DNA of 64,000 bases from Enterococcus diestrammenae. GTDB lineage: Bacteria; Bacillota; Bacilli; Lactobacillales; Enterococcaceae. This document shows positions 8,641 through 15,863 of this stretch, piece by piece. Under the pieces are notes generated by a model that did no database searches, had not been told where the DNA came from, and worked only from the letters and a program-made list of their open reading frames with translations. The translations under genes were made by a program, and so were the position numbers. The stretch is taken from NCBI RefSeq assembly GCF_009933255.1, contig NZ_MAEI01000026.1, forward strand, positions 1 to 64,000, given 5' to 3'. Positions within the stretch are counted from its first letter, which is position 1, and each line of letters opens with the position of its first letter.

Positions 8641-8994
8641 TCATTACTCAAACTATATCATCGTAGCAAAATGTGGTCAATACAGGTTATCCCCTTTTCG
8701 GTTTTCTTACCTATTTTCTATACAAACAGCATCGTCTCGGTTGAAAAACATGGAAAACTATAAGACACTCTAATTATCCACAAAAAAAAACGATTCACCG
8801 TTTACAAAATTAAGTAACGCAAACTGTCAAATTTGAGTAACAGCTCAGGGCGTGAACTACTTTACACCCTCCACACATTACCGTCTTGGACAAATCTGTC
8901 CGCCACGTTAGTTAGCTAACTGAACGATTCGTTCACCCAGCCCTCCAGTATTCCTAGCGAAACACGATTAGAATGCTCCTCTGGCACACGGTCC
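8641..8994. other. Gap between late operon and toxin-antitoxin module
   Basis: No gene is seen. The left half should hold the promoter of the toxin-antitoxin pair. The right part (8888-8934) holds three back-to-back palindromes, listed separately. Confidence 0.5.
8888..8934. repeat. Cluster of three palindromes downstream of the satellite late operon
   Basis: GGACA-AATC-TGTCC (8888-8901), the perfect 12-bp palindrome AGTTAGCTAACT (8910-8921) and GAACGA-T-TCGTTC (8922-8934) follow one another. None has a T-run, so a standard terminator is unlikely. They could be a protein-binding or packaging site. Confidence 0.5.
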
Positions 8995-9579
8995 TCACTT
9001 AAAATCGACAATAAGCGACATTCCAACGCTGTTGCGGTCTACTTCACACTTTTCTAGGTTCAGGGATCGCATAAATTCCGCTGCAACTTCATCGCCTTGT
9101 TTGAAAATTTTCGCCTTGCTTGGGTCTAGCGTAAATACCACTTCATCACGTATGATCCCTAGGAAGGAAGGTTCATAGCTTTTCAGATACAGCTTGCCCA
9201 TTTTTAGATTGAACTCCGGCAATTTTGCTATTTGCTTTTCGTTGTATACGTCTGTAATGCCCTTTATTTGCGTTTCTAGCCGTGCCTCTGCTTCAACCCG
9301 TCTTTGTCTATACTCGTAGGGTTCAATGCCGTATAGGTCAGCCATTGCCTTATCTGTGCCTGGTTCAGCACTAAACGGCTTGCCATACTGCTGACTGATT
9401 ACTCGCCGTTTAATATGCGTGACATACTTATCAGATAAGAGTTTTACATCAGCCTCATCTACCAGCTTTAAAGCGTTGAAAAATACAGTAGCCGCCTTCC
9501 GGTCCCATTCGGTCAACTCACTACTTAATTCAATATAACCTTGCCATTGTCGCAAATAATGTTTCGCAAGCCAGCTCAT
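8995..9579 (-). CDS. Satellite late protein of unknown function (194 residues)
   Basis: ATG start with GGAGGTG 8 bases upstream; the start overlaps the stop of the preceding gene by four bases (ATGA), indicating coupling. The protein is soluble and mixed alpha/beta, with the charged helix EYRQRRVEAEARLETQIKGI near 90-110 and a strand-rich C-terminus. I do not recognise it. It is the last gene of the leftward late operon. A role in capturing or redirecting helper-phage particles is possible but not shown. Confidence 0.65.
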   Translation of the reverse strand: MSWLAKHYLRQWQGYIELSSELTEWDRKAATVFFNALKLVDEADVKLLSDKYVTHIKRRVISQQYGKPFSAEPGTDKAMADLYGIEPYEYRQRRVEAEARLETQIKGITDVYNEKQIAKLPEFNLKMGKLYLKSYEPSFLGIIRDEVVFTLDPSKAKIFKQGDEVAAEFMRSLNLEKCEVDRNSVGMSLIVDFK

Positions 9580-10064
9580 AATGCAAACACCTCCGCCATC
9601 GTTGTTACATCGTTCAATACATCGCCGGACAGCGTGACTTGCTCCGGTTCAGGCTCTAGCTGTTCTCTAAAACAGATAGCCGTTTCAATCTCTTGGATCT
9701 CGGTCGCTACCTTTTGCAATAAGTCCATCGAAACATAGCCTCTTTTTAGCCCTGTATAACGTGATTTCAGGCGTTTTAGCTCATCGGCCGGTAAAGTATC
9801 AAGATACATATTAAAATGCTTATTTCTAAAGATATTGCGGTCTATACGGCGTTCTACTAAGGCCATGCGGTCATAAAGGTTAACAATCTCTTTATCCGGT
9901 CGAAAACCGCACGAAACAACACCTAAGGATGAATATTCTAGGTGGGTGGTCATGGACTGCTGATAGAACTCCCAACGCAATTCGTTAAAGTGTCTCTTGA
10001 GTTCCGATATCCTCTTGCTCAGTCTAAAATACTCTTGAACAACCAACTCGTCCATCACGTCCAT
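9576..10064 (-). CDS. Satellite late protein of unknown function (162 residues, helical)
   Basis: ATG at 10064 with AAAGGGGG 8 bases upstream; a second ATG three codons in has no better site. The protein is almost wholly helical, with paired coiled-coil-like helices (EYFRLSKRISELKRHFNELRWEF, then LVERRIDRNIFRNKHF) and a C-terminal LPADELKRLKSRYTG segment followed by another helix. This layout faintly resembles phage late regulators of the RinA/ArpU/DUF1492 type, but I cannot confirm a DNA-binding motif. It overlaps the next gene by four bases. Confidence 0.6.
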   Translation of the reverse strand: MDVMDELVVQEYFRLSKRISELKRHFNELRWEFYQQSMTTHLEYSSLGVVSCGFRPDKEIVNLYDRMALVERRIDRNIFRNKHFNMYLDTLPADELKRLKSRYTGLKRGYVSMDLLQKVATEIQEIETAICFREQLEPEPEQVTLSGDVLNDVTTMAEVFAL

Positions 10065-10125
10065 GCAGTAAGCCCCCTTTTATTATGTATAAGAGGTGGT
10101 CAAAGCCACCTCAAAAAATAAGTTA

Positions 10126-10347
10126 TTAGATAAGACTAACATTTGTAGCGTTCAATCCTCGTTCTGTTTCTTCTGGTTCAAAATTTAGCGATTGATTCGC
10201 CTCCAGTTTTTTATATCCTGGCATATCAATTTCTGAGTAGTGAACAAAATAATCGTGCCCATCTTCCCCAGCAATAAAACCAAATCCTTTAACTTCATCA
10301 AACCATTTTACAGAACCAATGATTTTCTTTTTTAAATCTACACTCAC
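10126..10347 (-). CDS. Cold-shock domain protein encoded by the satellite
   Basis: A 73-residue single cold-shock domain. GSVKWFDEVKGFGFI carries RNP1 and DYFVHYSEI carries RNP2, followed by SLNFEPEETERGLNATNV, the usual C-terminal strands. Such proteins bind single-stranded RNA or DNA. The GTG start overlaps the stop of the tape measure gene (GTGA at 10347-10344), with GGGAGGTG upstream, so it is translated from the same message. A cold-shock protein coupled to a tail gene is unusual; it may assist late translation or antagonise host RNA control, but this is conjecture. Confidence 0.85.
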   Translation of the reverse strand: MSVDLKKKIIGSVKWFDEVKGFGFIAGEDGHDYFVHYSEIDMPGYKKLEANQSLNFEPEETERGLNATNVSLI

Positions 10348-12641
10348 ACCGGCACACCTCCCATATCCATGATTGCTTGCTTACTAGCTTGTTCCATTTT
10401 GCGATTTAATCGGTCTAACTCGGACGGATTATTGGCATCCACATTTCCAAAGTGGTTGTGTTGTTCGACGGAGATATTACTTGCTTGCGATTTGTTTTTC
10501 TTTTCGGCATCCGTTAACGGTGTAACTGTGGTTTTCCCGTTGCCAACATTTAGCAACTCAGGTCCGGCCTCTCCGACGATCGCTTGACCGTTAATTAGGT
10601 GACCACCTTTGGCCAAGTATGGAATTTTCCCAATGCTAAAGGTCTTTCCTCCCCATTTTGGAATCCATTTTGGAATTTTGATAGTGCCTAAATGCCCTAA
10701 GAAGCTATTGATTAAACCAATCACACTGTTAATTGGCGCTTTTACCATTGCCGCAATGCCATCAAAGATACCGCCAAAAATATTTACTACGCCTTTCCAC
10801 GCTTTCGACCAATTCCCGGTAAATACTCCAGTAATAAAGTCAAGAAAACCATTAAAGATTCGCTTTCCTGCACTAGCAAAGTTGTTAAAATTCGCCATGA
10901 TACCGTCAAACACACCACCAATGTGGTTTTTAAGAAAATTGAACACTGACGAACCGACGTCCTTTATTCCTTTGAAAAATGCGTTAACGCCATCACGGAA
11001 CCACTTGCACTTGTTGTATGCTAATACGAACCCAGCGATTAGCAATGCTATTCCGGCTATTACTAGGACGAAAGGATTAGCAGCAAAAGCAAGTTTCATC
11101 GCTGTAAATACCGATTGGAGCGCCCTAATTCCAGTAGCAACTTTTGATACAGAACCAAGTAACGTACCGAGAATAACTAAAAACGGTCCGATTGCTGCGA
11201 CCACTGCTGCGACTGTTAAAATCGTTTGTTTCTGACTCTCGTCTAACGAGTCAAACCACGTTTTAAATCGGGTTAATGCATCGATTGCCATCTCAAACAC
11301 TGGCAGTAACGCTACTTGGATACTTTCGCCAACACTTGCCATTGCTAGTTTTGCATTGTTCATGGCTTGGTTCGACTTGTCGATTGGGTCTACTGCAGCT
11401 CCAAAAGTATCTTCAACAGCTCCAGCGCTAGTTTCAGCAATTGCAGCTAAATCTTCCAAGTTAAGCGCCCCACGCTTGATTGCGTCGGCCATTTTTGGAC
11501 CACCTTTAGCGCCAAAAATTTCAGCAGCCGCATTGATTGCCTCTGTCTCGGAGCTGGCATTCGTGATTTTCTCTTGCAACTCTCCCAAACCTTGGGACAA
11601 TGTCTTGCCGTCTTTTGAGTAGGCAACCGTTGCTTTTGATAAGCTACTTAGCGCAGCACCTGAGTCCACCCCGGCTTGCTCAAATTGCCCCATTAGCGTT
11701 ACGCCTTCCCCGAATCCCAAGCCTAATTGCTTAATTTGTGGGGCCCCATCAATGGCCTTTTGCATCAAGTCATCCACAGATTGACCAGTATTTTGTGATG
11801 TTTTGGTTGTAACGTCTAACACACTGTTTAGATCGTCATAACTCATGTCGTATGCCTCAATCGCTTGCCTTGCAGATATCGCAGATTGTGAGACATCAGT
11901 ATCGTTAATCTCGGCATACTTCAAAAGATAATCGGTGGACTCTTCTAGCTTTTTGTCCATAAATCCAAACTGAGTATTTACTTCTCCGATTGCCTCGCCG
12001 ACAGTTTGTAATTCCAAGTGAGTATTGCTACCCACATTTTCAAAGGATTGGGATAGCTTGTCGGCTGTATCGCCAGTTGCGCCAGTTTTGGTAATAATGG
12101 TGTCTAATGCCTCGTCCACTTCGTTAAATGCTGCCAATCCTGCTGCACCCGCTGCCATGATTGGGGCAGTAATCCCAACGGACATTTTTTCGCCAACGCC
12201 TTTAACCTTTTCTCCGGCCTCTTCAATCTTGCCCAGCTTTTCAGCCGTCTCATCAGACATCTTACCTTGTTCTTTCAAAGCCTCATTGGTGTCCTCTAAA
12301 GCTGATTTTAACTTGTTCTGTCCCGTTTCAGACTCCAACATTTTTTTGTAAAGCTTTTCAGATTGTGCAGAATATTCGCCGGTTTCTTTGACCGACTTCT
12401 CATATTCTTCTCGGAGCATCTGTGTTCGTTGTTCAGCTAATGCGACTTGTTTCTCTAGCTTTTTCTTGGTTGCGGTCAGTTTTTCAGTTTGCGTGGCATC
12501 TTTATCCATTGCGGATATATGGTTCTTGTACTCAGTGTTAGCCAAGTTCATTTCTTTGTTGATGGCTTTAATTGATTGCGAATAAGCAACCTCGCCATTC
12601 ATTTTAAAATTTAAAACTACATCAGATTCTTTTACTGCCAA
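10344..12641 (-). CDS. Phage tail tape measure protein (TP901 type) in the satellite late operon
   Basis: 765 residues. The N-terminal coiled coil (about 20-160) is followed by the TP901 core region (about 165-460: FNEVDEALDTIITKTGATGD, TKTSQNTGQSVDDLMQKA, EIFGAKGGPKMADAI). Hydrophobic segments lie at about 475-550, then repeated amphipathic FFKGIKD/FLNFITGVF-type helices, and the typical ending LAKGGHLINGQAIVGEAGPE. In phages the protein sets tail length and is ejected with DNA. At roughly 1.5 angstrom per residue, 765 residues would suit a tail of about 115 nm. Start is a TTG with AAGGAGATGG upstream. No major tail, tail tip or baseplate gene accompanies it here. Confidence 0.9.
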   Translation of the reverse strand: MAVKESDVVLNFKMNGEVAYSQSIKAINKEMNLANTEYKNHISAMDKDATQTEKLTATKKKLEKQVALAEQRTQMLREEYEKSVKETGEYSAQSEKLYKKMLESETGQNKLKSALEDTNEALKEQGKMSDETAEKLGKIEEAGEKVKGVGEKMSVGITAPIMAAGAAGLAAFNEVDEALDTIITKTGATGDTADKLSQSFENVGSNTHLELQTVGEAIGEVNTQFGFMDKKLEESTDYLLKYAEINDTDVSQSAISARQAIEAYDMSYDDLNSVLDVTTKTSQNTGQSVDDLMQKAIDGAPQIKQLGLGFGEGVTLMGQFEQAGVDSGAALSSLSKATVAYSKDGKTLSQGLGELQEKITNASSETEAINAAAEIFGAKGGPKMADAIKRGALNLEDLAAIAETSAGAVEDTFGAAVDPIDKSNQAMNNAKLAMASVGESIQVALLPVFEMAIDALTRFKTWFDSLDESQKQTILTVAAVVAAIGPFLVILGTLLGSVSKVATGIRALQSVFTAMKLAFAANPFVLVIAGIALLIAGFVLAYNKCKWFRDGVNAFFKGIKDVGSSVFNFLKNHIGGVFDGIMANFNNFASAGKRIFNGFLDFITGVFTGNWSKAWKGVVNIFGGIFDGIAAMVKAPINSVIGLINSFLGHLGTIKIPKWIPKWGGKTFSIGKIPYLAKGGHLINGQAIVGEAGPELLNVGNGKTTVTPLTDAEKKNKSQASNISVEQHNHFGNVDANNPSELDRLNRKMEQASKQAIMDMGGVPV

Positions 12642-12644
12642 CGT

Positions 12645-12860
12645 CTACCATCTCCTTTGCATCGTCGCTAAGAACTCATTTTCTTTCTCCTTCATTTCAT
12701 CTTTAAGTACATCAAATTTATTTCCATCCACAAGTTCGCCCTTGTTGAACTCCGAGATCAAAAAATTGCACAACTCGATTCGCTTCGATAATAATCGCAT
12801 AAATGCTTTTAAATATTTTTTTTCGACTTCCTCAAGCTTTCGAACCTGGATTATAATCAA
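12645..12860 (-). CDS. Short helical ORF directly upstream of the tape measure gene (possible frameshift partner)
   Basis: 71 residues from a TTG with no good ribosome site, beginning two bases after the stop of the ORF at 12862-12999. The sequence is highly helical (RKLEEVEKKYLKAFMRLLSKRIEL). Extended upstream in its own frame it stays open into the A9 run at 12872-12880, giving KKIKRELIIIQVRKLEEVE, which reads as a natural continuation of the preceding ORF. A +1 (or -2) slip on the run would fuse the two into about 117 residues. In phages the gene pair just before the tape measure gene is the tail assembly chaperone pair expressed by frameshifting. Confidence 0.5.
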   Translation of the reverse strand: MIIIQVRKLEEVEKKYLKAFMRLLSKRIELCNFLISEFNKGELVDGNKFDVLKDEMKEKENEFLATMQRRW

Positions 12861-12861
12861 T

Positions 12862-12999
12862 TCACGCTTGATTTTTTTTTAACTTTTTTACTAATGCTTT
12901 TAAACTACTAGCCGCATCTTTTGAACTCCCCCAATCAGGAAGCATATACTGTTCCCAAACCAAATCCATTTCGATTCTTAACAAATCAGTCTTTTTCAT
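12862..12999 (-). CDS. 45-residue ORF, first part of a possible frameshift pair
   Basis: ATG at 12999 with GGAGATG 4-5 bases upstream; product MKKTDLLRIEMDLVWEQYML... ending LVKKLKKNQA. It ends two codons after an A9 run on the coding strand (12880-12872). Twelve bases separate its start from the stop of the small-terminase-like gene. It is too short for a normal tail chaperone. Alternatives are a single gene broken by a one-base error or mutation in the homopolymer, or two separate small genes. Confidence 0.5.
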   Translation of the reverse strand: MKKTDLLRIEMDLVWEQYMLPDWGSSKDAASSLKALVKKLKKNQA

Positions 13000-13011
13000 T
13001 TGTCATCTCCA

Positions 13012-13371
13012 CTATTCCCTCTCAGACAAGAAACTATTAAATTCTGCCAAACTTTGGACATCTTCTAAATTCTTATCGTACTCAGTTACTAAACGGAGTA
13101 GTTCTTTCACTGCCGCTGTATATCTATTGACCATCGTGTTATAAGTCTTCGCCGTTGCCGATTCTTTATAAAATTCTTGACTACCATTCTTAAAAAATTC
13201 AATGGTGCCGTTTTTGTTCATGTCAGATTCGAGTTCTGATAGGGTTACGTTCATAAATGCGATTCGTTCTATCAATCCTTCAACAACTTTTACGCTACTC
13301 CTAGGAACTTCTTCCATTAGTGCCTTAAGTTTGGCTATCTCAGCCTTAATTAGAGCCTCTTTTTTTGCCAA
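13012..13371 (-). CDS. Phage small terminase subunit-like protein (P27 type)
   Basis: 119 residues from a TTG with GAGGGGGG about 9 bases upstream. The block VVEGLIERIAFMNVTLSELESDMNKNG, the central NGSQEFYKESATAKTYNTMVNRY and the final helix match my memory of the short P27-type small terminase proteins of Firmicutes phages. Small terminase proteins select the DNA to be packaged. Carrying its own copy without a large subunit is a well-known satellite strategy for diverting the helper's motor. A database comparison would be needed for certainty. Confidence 0.6.
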   Translation of the reverse strand: MAKKEALIKAEIAKLKALMEEVPRSSVKVVEGLIERIAFMNVTLSELESDMNKNGTIEFFKNGSQEFYKESATAKTYNTMVNRYTAAVKELLRLVTEYDKNLEDVQSLAEFNSFLSERE

Positions 13372-13474
13372 ATCGTTTTGCCCCCCTCCCGTAAGAACCG
13401 AATGTATTTTTCGGAGGTCCCTTCCCGTTCCCTTTTTTATTTTTGAAAATCATTTTGAACAGGGGGGATTGTTT
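13372..13474. other. Candidate packaging (cos-like) region upstream of the small-terminase gene
   Basis: A 103-base gap with two G/C runs: GGGAGGGGGG (minus strand, about 13380-13389) and CCCCCC (minus strand, about 13463-13468), separated by an AT-rich and a GGGAACGGGAAGGGACC stretch. Packaging sites commonly lie just upstream of the small terminase gene. The assignment is by position and composition only. Confidence 0.3.
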
Positions 13475-14086
13475 TTACGAATCAATTCTAAAATCGTGAT
13501 CTAATCTTCCGGAAACTCTCAATTCTTCATCTAACCACGAGTTAACCGCTCGCTTAACAGAATATAAGTAGCTACGCACGCCCCCGTATAGCGCTGCATC
13601 TAAATTATGGGATTTATTTGAACGAGGATCGCCTCCCAAAACTTCTACAAGTTTTCCCATTGCAAAATTATGAGATTGACATAACCCATCATGTGTTACT
13701 AATAGCCGGTGAAAATCCGTGCTCATCGCCGCTGCTACTTCTGAGAAAGTTTTTCCTTCGAATAGCTTCTTACCTTCATTCAATAATGCTGTGTTTTTCT
13801 CCGACGTTTCCTTTTTTAGCCTCTGAATATATTTACTGGAAACTGAGTCCGCAATTTCTTTCCGCTCCTGATAGGCCAAAGCAATCACTTTCTCCAGATC
13901 CTCAATATCCTTATTCACACTCTTGTTTGCTTTAAACGACTCCAATGTATACTTTCCTTTGGCTGCTAACTCCTTGTCCCGAGTTGCCATTAAGGAATCC
14001 AGTTCCGCTTCCAATTCATTAAGGTTTGCATCGATTTCTTTCAATTCTTCTACTACTGGTGTAGTCACTTTGTACTCATTCGACAT
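13475..14086 (-). CDS. Satellite late protein with N-terminal coiled coil, unknown function (203 residues)
   Basis: ATG with GGAGG upstream. Residues 10-100 are strongly coiled-coil (VEELKEIDANLNELEAELDSLM, DIEDLEKVIALAYQERKEI), then a less charged C-terminal domain with HRLLVTHDGLCQSHNFAMGKLVEVLGG and YGGVRSYLYSVKRAVNSWLDEEL. I do not recognise it. Its place in the late operon immediately before the small-terminase gene would suit a particle-assembly or scaffold-like role, but nothing proves it. Confidence 0.65.
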   Translation of the reverse strand: MSNEYKVTTPVVEELKEIDANLNELEAELDSLMATRDKELAAKGKYTLESFKANKSVNKDIEDLEKVIALAYQERKEIADSVSSKYIQRLKKETSEKNTALLNEGKKLFEGKTFSEVAAAMSTDFHRLLVTHDGLCQSHNFAMGKLVEVLGGDPRSNKSHNLDAALYGGVRSYLYSVKRAVNSWLDEELRVSGRLDHDFRIDS

Positions 14087-14087
14087 A

Positions 14088-14360
14088 TCATTTTCCTCCG
14101 CTTAACTTTGATTTAATTTTTTCAATCACATTCGAGTTTGACTGCTTAACCTGAGATACTCGCTTAGCTCGATTAGTTTTCAACAATTGACTTCGCCTTT
14201 CAATAGCTTCTTGATTCCTGGGGTCAAGATTTAACAGCTCATTCACTTTTTTTAAAGGTAAGGTTTCGATTGGTGGATTCTCAGTCTTGGCCTTCGCTTC
14301 CATCTCTTGCTGGTATCTTAACCATTCTCGATCACTAAAAAAATCATCTTCAGTTTTCAT
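14088..14360 (-). CDS. Small satellite late protein (90 residues)
   Basis: Start taken at the ATG at 14360, with GGAGG 6 bases upstream; the longer frame to 14465 lies inside the preceding gene. Highly charged and helical (REWLRYQQEMEAKAKTEN, NELLNLDPRNQEAIERRSQLL), probably without a globular core. It overlaps the preceding gene by 11 bases and the next gene follows two bases after its stop. Function unknown. Confidence 0.55.
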   Translation of the reverse strand: MKTEDDFFSDREWLRYQQEMEAKAKTENPPIETLPLKKVNELLNLDPRNQEAIERRSQLLKTNRAKRVSQVKQSNSNVIEKIKSKLSGGK

Positions 14361-14625
14361 TTTTGCCTCCTGTATATTTCCATTGAAGATTGGCTTGCAT
14401 AGAAGGTTTTGTTTTTCCTCTCGCAAACTTTTTAAAGAAACTAGATCGCACACCCAACGTTTCAATAGTCGCCTTTAGCAATGTGGCTGTCTGCTTATCG
14501 CTCAGCTTCCCGGCTTCTTCCTTATCTAAAGCCTCGTTTAGTTGTGCTTCGCTCATCCCGGTAAGTCTGCATAACTTTTCCGGTGCAAGCTTGTTCAATA
14601 CCAAAATTTCACGGATACTTTTCAT
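14350..14625 (-). CDS. Small satellite late protein (91 residues), helix-turn-helix-like N-terminus
   Basis: ATG with AGGAGGGG 8-9 bases upstream. LCRLTGMSEAQLNEALDKEEAG near 18-40 resembles a helix-turn-helix unit; the tail is basic (FFKKFARGKTKPS). It is the first gene of the late operon, 32 bases after a strong terminator-like hairpin. A regulatory role in late expression is possible; I do not recognise a named family. Confidence 0.55.
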   Translation of the reverse strand: MKSIREILVLNKLAPEKLCRLTGMSEAQLNEALDKEEAGKLSDKQTATLLKATIETLGVRSSFFKKFARGKTKPSMQANLQWKYTGGKNEN

Positions 14626-14650
14626 AATTGCTCTCCCCTCCTATCTTTAT

Positions 14651-14706
14651 AAAAAAACGGACACAAGATACCCTTCATAAAAGCATGAAGTAATACCTTG
14701 CATCCG
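14651..14706 (-). terminator. Terminator or attenuator between early and late operons of the satellite
   Basis: On the minus strand CGGA..CAAG..TA..TTCAT pairs with ATGAA..TA..CTTG..TCCG around GCTTTT, followed by seven Ts. It lies 26 bases before the ribosome site of the first late gene and downstream of a candidate -10 at 14747-14752. It may end the early message or act as an attenuator. Confidence 0.75.
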
Positions 14707-14746
14707 CTGGTTCTTCCTAGTCAGATACTGTTATTTCGTTACTATT

Positions 14747-14752
14747 ATTATA
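14747..14752 (-). promoter_or_regulatory. Candidate late promoter -10 element
   Basis: GTGGTATAATAAT on the minus strand contains a consensus TATAAT (14752-14747). The -35 position (AACGGT) is poor, as in activator-dependent phage late promoters. The ACCG motif repeats nearby (ACCGCCATAACCG). The terminator at 14651-14706 lies downstream. Confidence 0.4.
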
Positions 14753-14790
14753 CCACAAAAACCGCCATAACCGTTGATATAGCAACGTTT

Positions 14791-14931
14791 TTAATCAATT
14801 TTATTTGTTGTTTTCACTTCGTATAAGACCACTTTCCCATTCTTTACGATTAACACAATTTCCCCGTAATCGTGTAGTTCAACATCAATCGTTTTGCAAT
14901 CCGTATCAATATAAATCCGATTTTTATTCAT
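14791..14931 (-). CDS. Small satellite protein (46 residues)
   Basis: ATG at 14931 with GGAGGAGAG upstream; the longer frame to 15009 overlaps the previous gene and lacks a site. The product (MNKNRIYIDTDCKTIDVELHDYGEIVL...) is beta-strand rich and acidic. Function unknown. It is the last early gene before the terminator. Confidence 0.5.
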   Translation of the reverse strand: MNKNRIYIDTDCKTIDVELHDYGEIVLIVKNGKVVLYEVKTTNKID

Positions 14932-14950
14932 TAAGTTCTCTCTCCTCCAA

Positions 14951-15193
14951 TTAATCTTTATACCAAATAGAAATGGTAGTCTCTGATTGAAAGTCCTCAT
15001 TATCCCCAATAGCAGTCGTGCTTTGCTTAATGTGAAAGATTGCTCTATCTGGATTCTCTGCTAGAAACTCATTCACCATTTTTTCTAGGTCAGGTCGTCT
15101 CGGACTGGAACCTGGTACATACTGATAGATTGGTCCGCCTGCTCTAAATAGCTTCATCTTCATTGGGTTGGGTTTACCTGTAAAGTTGCTCAT
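14951..15193 (-). CDS. Small satellite early protein (80 residues)
   Basis: Starts at ATG 15193, overlapping the stop of the preceding gene by four bases (ATGA). Basic N-terminus (NFTGKPNPMKMKLFRAGG), then FLAENPDRAIFHIKQSTTAI and a final strand. No recognised domain. Confidence 0.55.
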   Translation of the reverse strand: MSNFTGKPNPMKMKLFRAGGPIYQYVPGSSPRRPDLEKMVNEFLAENPDRAIFHIKQSTTAIGDNEDFQSETTISIWYKD

Positions 15194-15600
15194 TGTTCGT
15201 CCTCCAAAAAATGTTTTATCAATTCATCATCAACTAACAGCAACGTCAAGAACCTATCATGCAGATTGGTAAACAGGGCATCTTCACGATCCGTCAGCTC
15301 TCGTTGCGTGGCTGTGTTATATAAGACTATCAGCCCCGATAAGTCCTCTGCCATCTCCTCATTAGTCAGGTAGTTCTCCCCGTCCACTACTGACTGTGCC
15401 AACATCTGTTGCCCCCATGCTACTGTTTCCTTTAGCCATTCAGGGTTAGATTCCATCATCTCAAGCACTTCCGGGGAAAAGGTGGAATAGTCCTTTGTTA
15501 CCAATGCCACACTAAATGCCACCACGTTCATCAAGAAGCGTTCCATCATATCCACATAAGCTAGGTTCGGCTTCTTGTCTATCACTAGAAATTGTTTCAT
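15190..15600 (-). CDS. Satellite early protein of unknown function (136 residues)
   Basis: ATG with AGGAGG upstream. Mostly helical and acidic (ERFLMNVVAFSVALVTKDYS, YLTNEEMAEDLSGLIVLYN). No signal or membrane helix is convincing. It is the first gene after the origin candidate at 15641-15863. Function unknown. Confidence 0.6.
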   Translation of the reverse strand: MKQFLVIDKKPNLAYVDMMERFLMNVVAFSVALVTKDYSTFSPEVLEMMESNPEWLKETVAWGQQMLAQSVVDGENYLTNEEMAEDLSGLIVLYNTATQRELTDREDALFTNLHDRFLTLLLVDDELIKHFLEDEQ

Positions 15601-15640
15601 CTGATTCCTCCTGTCAATTATTGTTCATGATTTTATTGCT

Positions 15641-15863
15641 GTGTCCCTAATTCTATTTTTATAAATGTTGATATACCGGCGATTGTCCCTAATGTCCTTG
15701 ATTTTGCCCCATTACTTTATATATAAAAAATAAATAATGGTATTCTCTTTTTTATCTTCAAAAGAATTTAGTGAAATTAGGGACATTAGGGACAAAACCT
15801 TGGTACATAAGGATTCTTGTTGGACAAAGTAGGAACAATTTAAGGACGCAGTAGGGACATTAT
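15641..15863. other. Candidate replication origin with AGGGACATTAGGGACA iterons
   Basis: GTCCCTAAT at about 15643, TTGTCCCTAATGTCC at 15683-15697, TTAGGGACATTAGGGACA at 15777-15794 and GTAGGGACATTA at 15851-15862 form related repeats. The two longest (14 identical bases) face each other across about 80 bases of very AT-rich DNA (15712-15760). The region directly follows the helicase gene. Iterons beside an AT-rich segment next to a primase-helicase are typical of satellite and phage origins. Confidence 0.7.

Noticed and set aside
10609..11235. A 208-codon open frame opposite the tape measure gene
   Set aside because: It is the antisense shadow of a well-supported gene, has no ribosome site and no domain.
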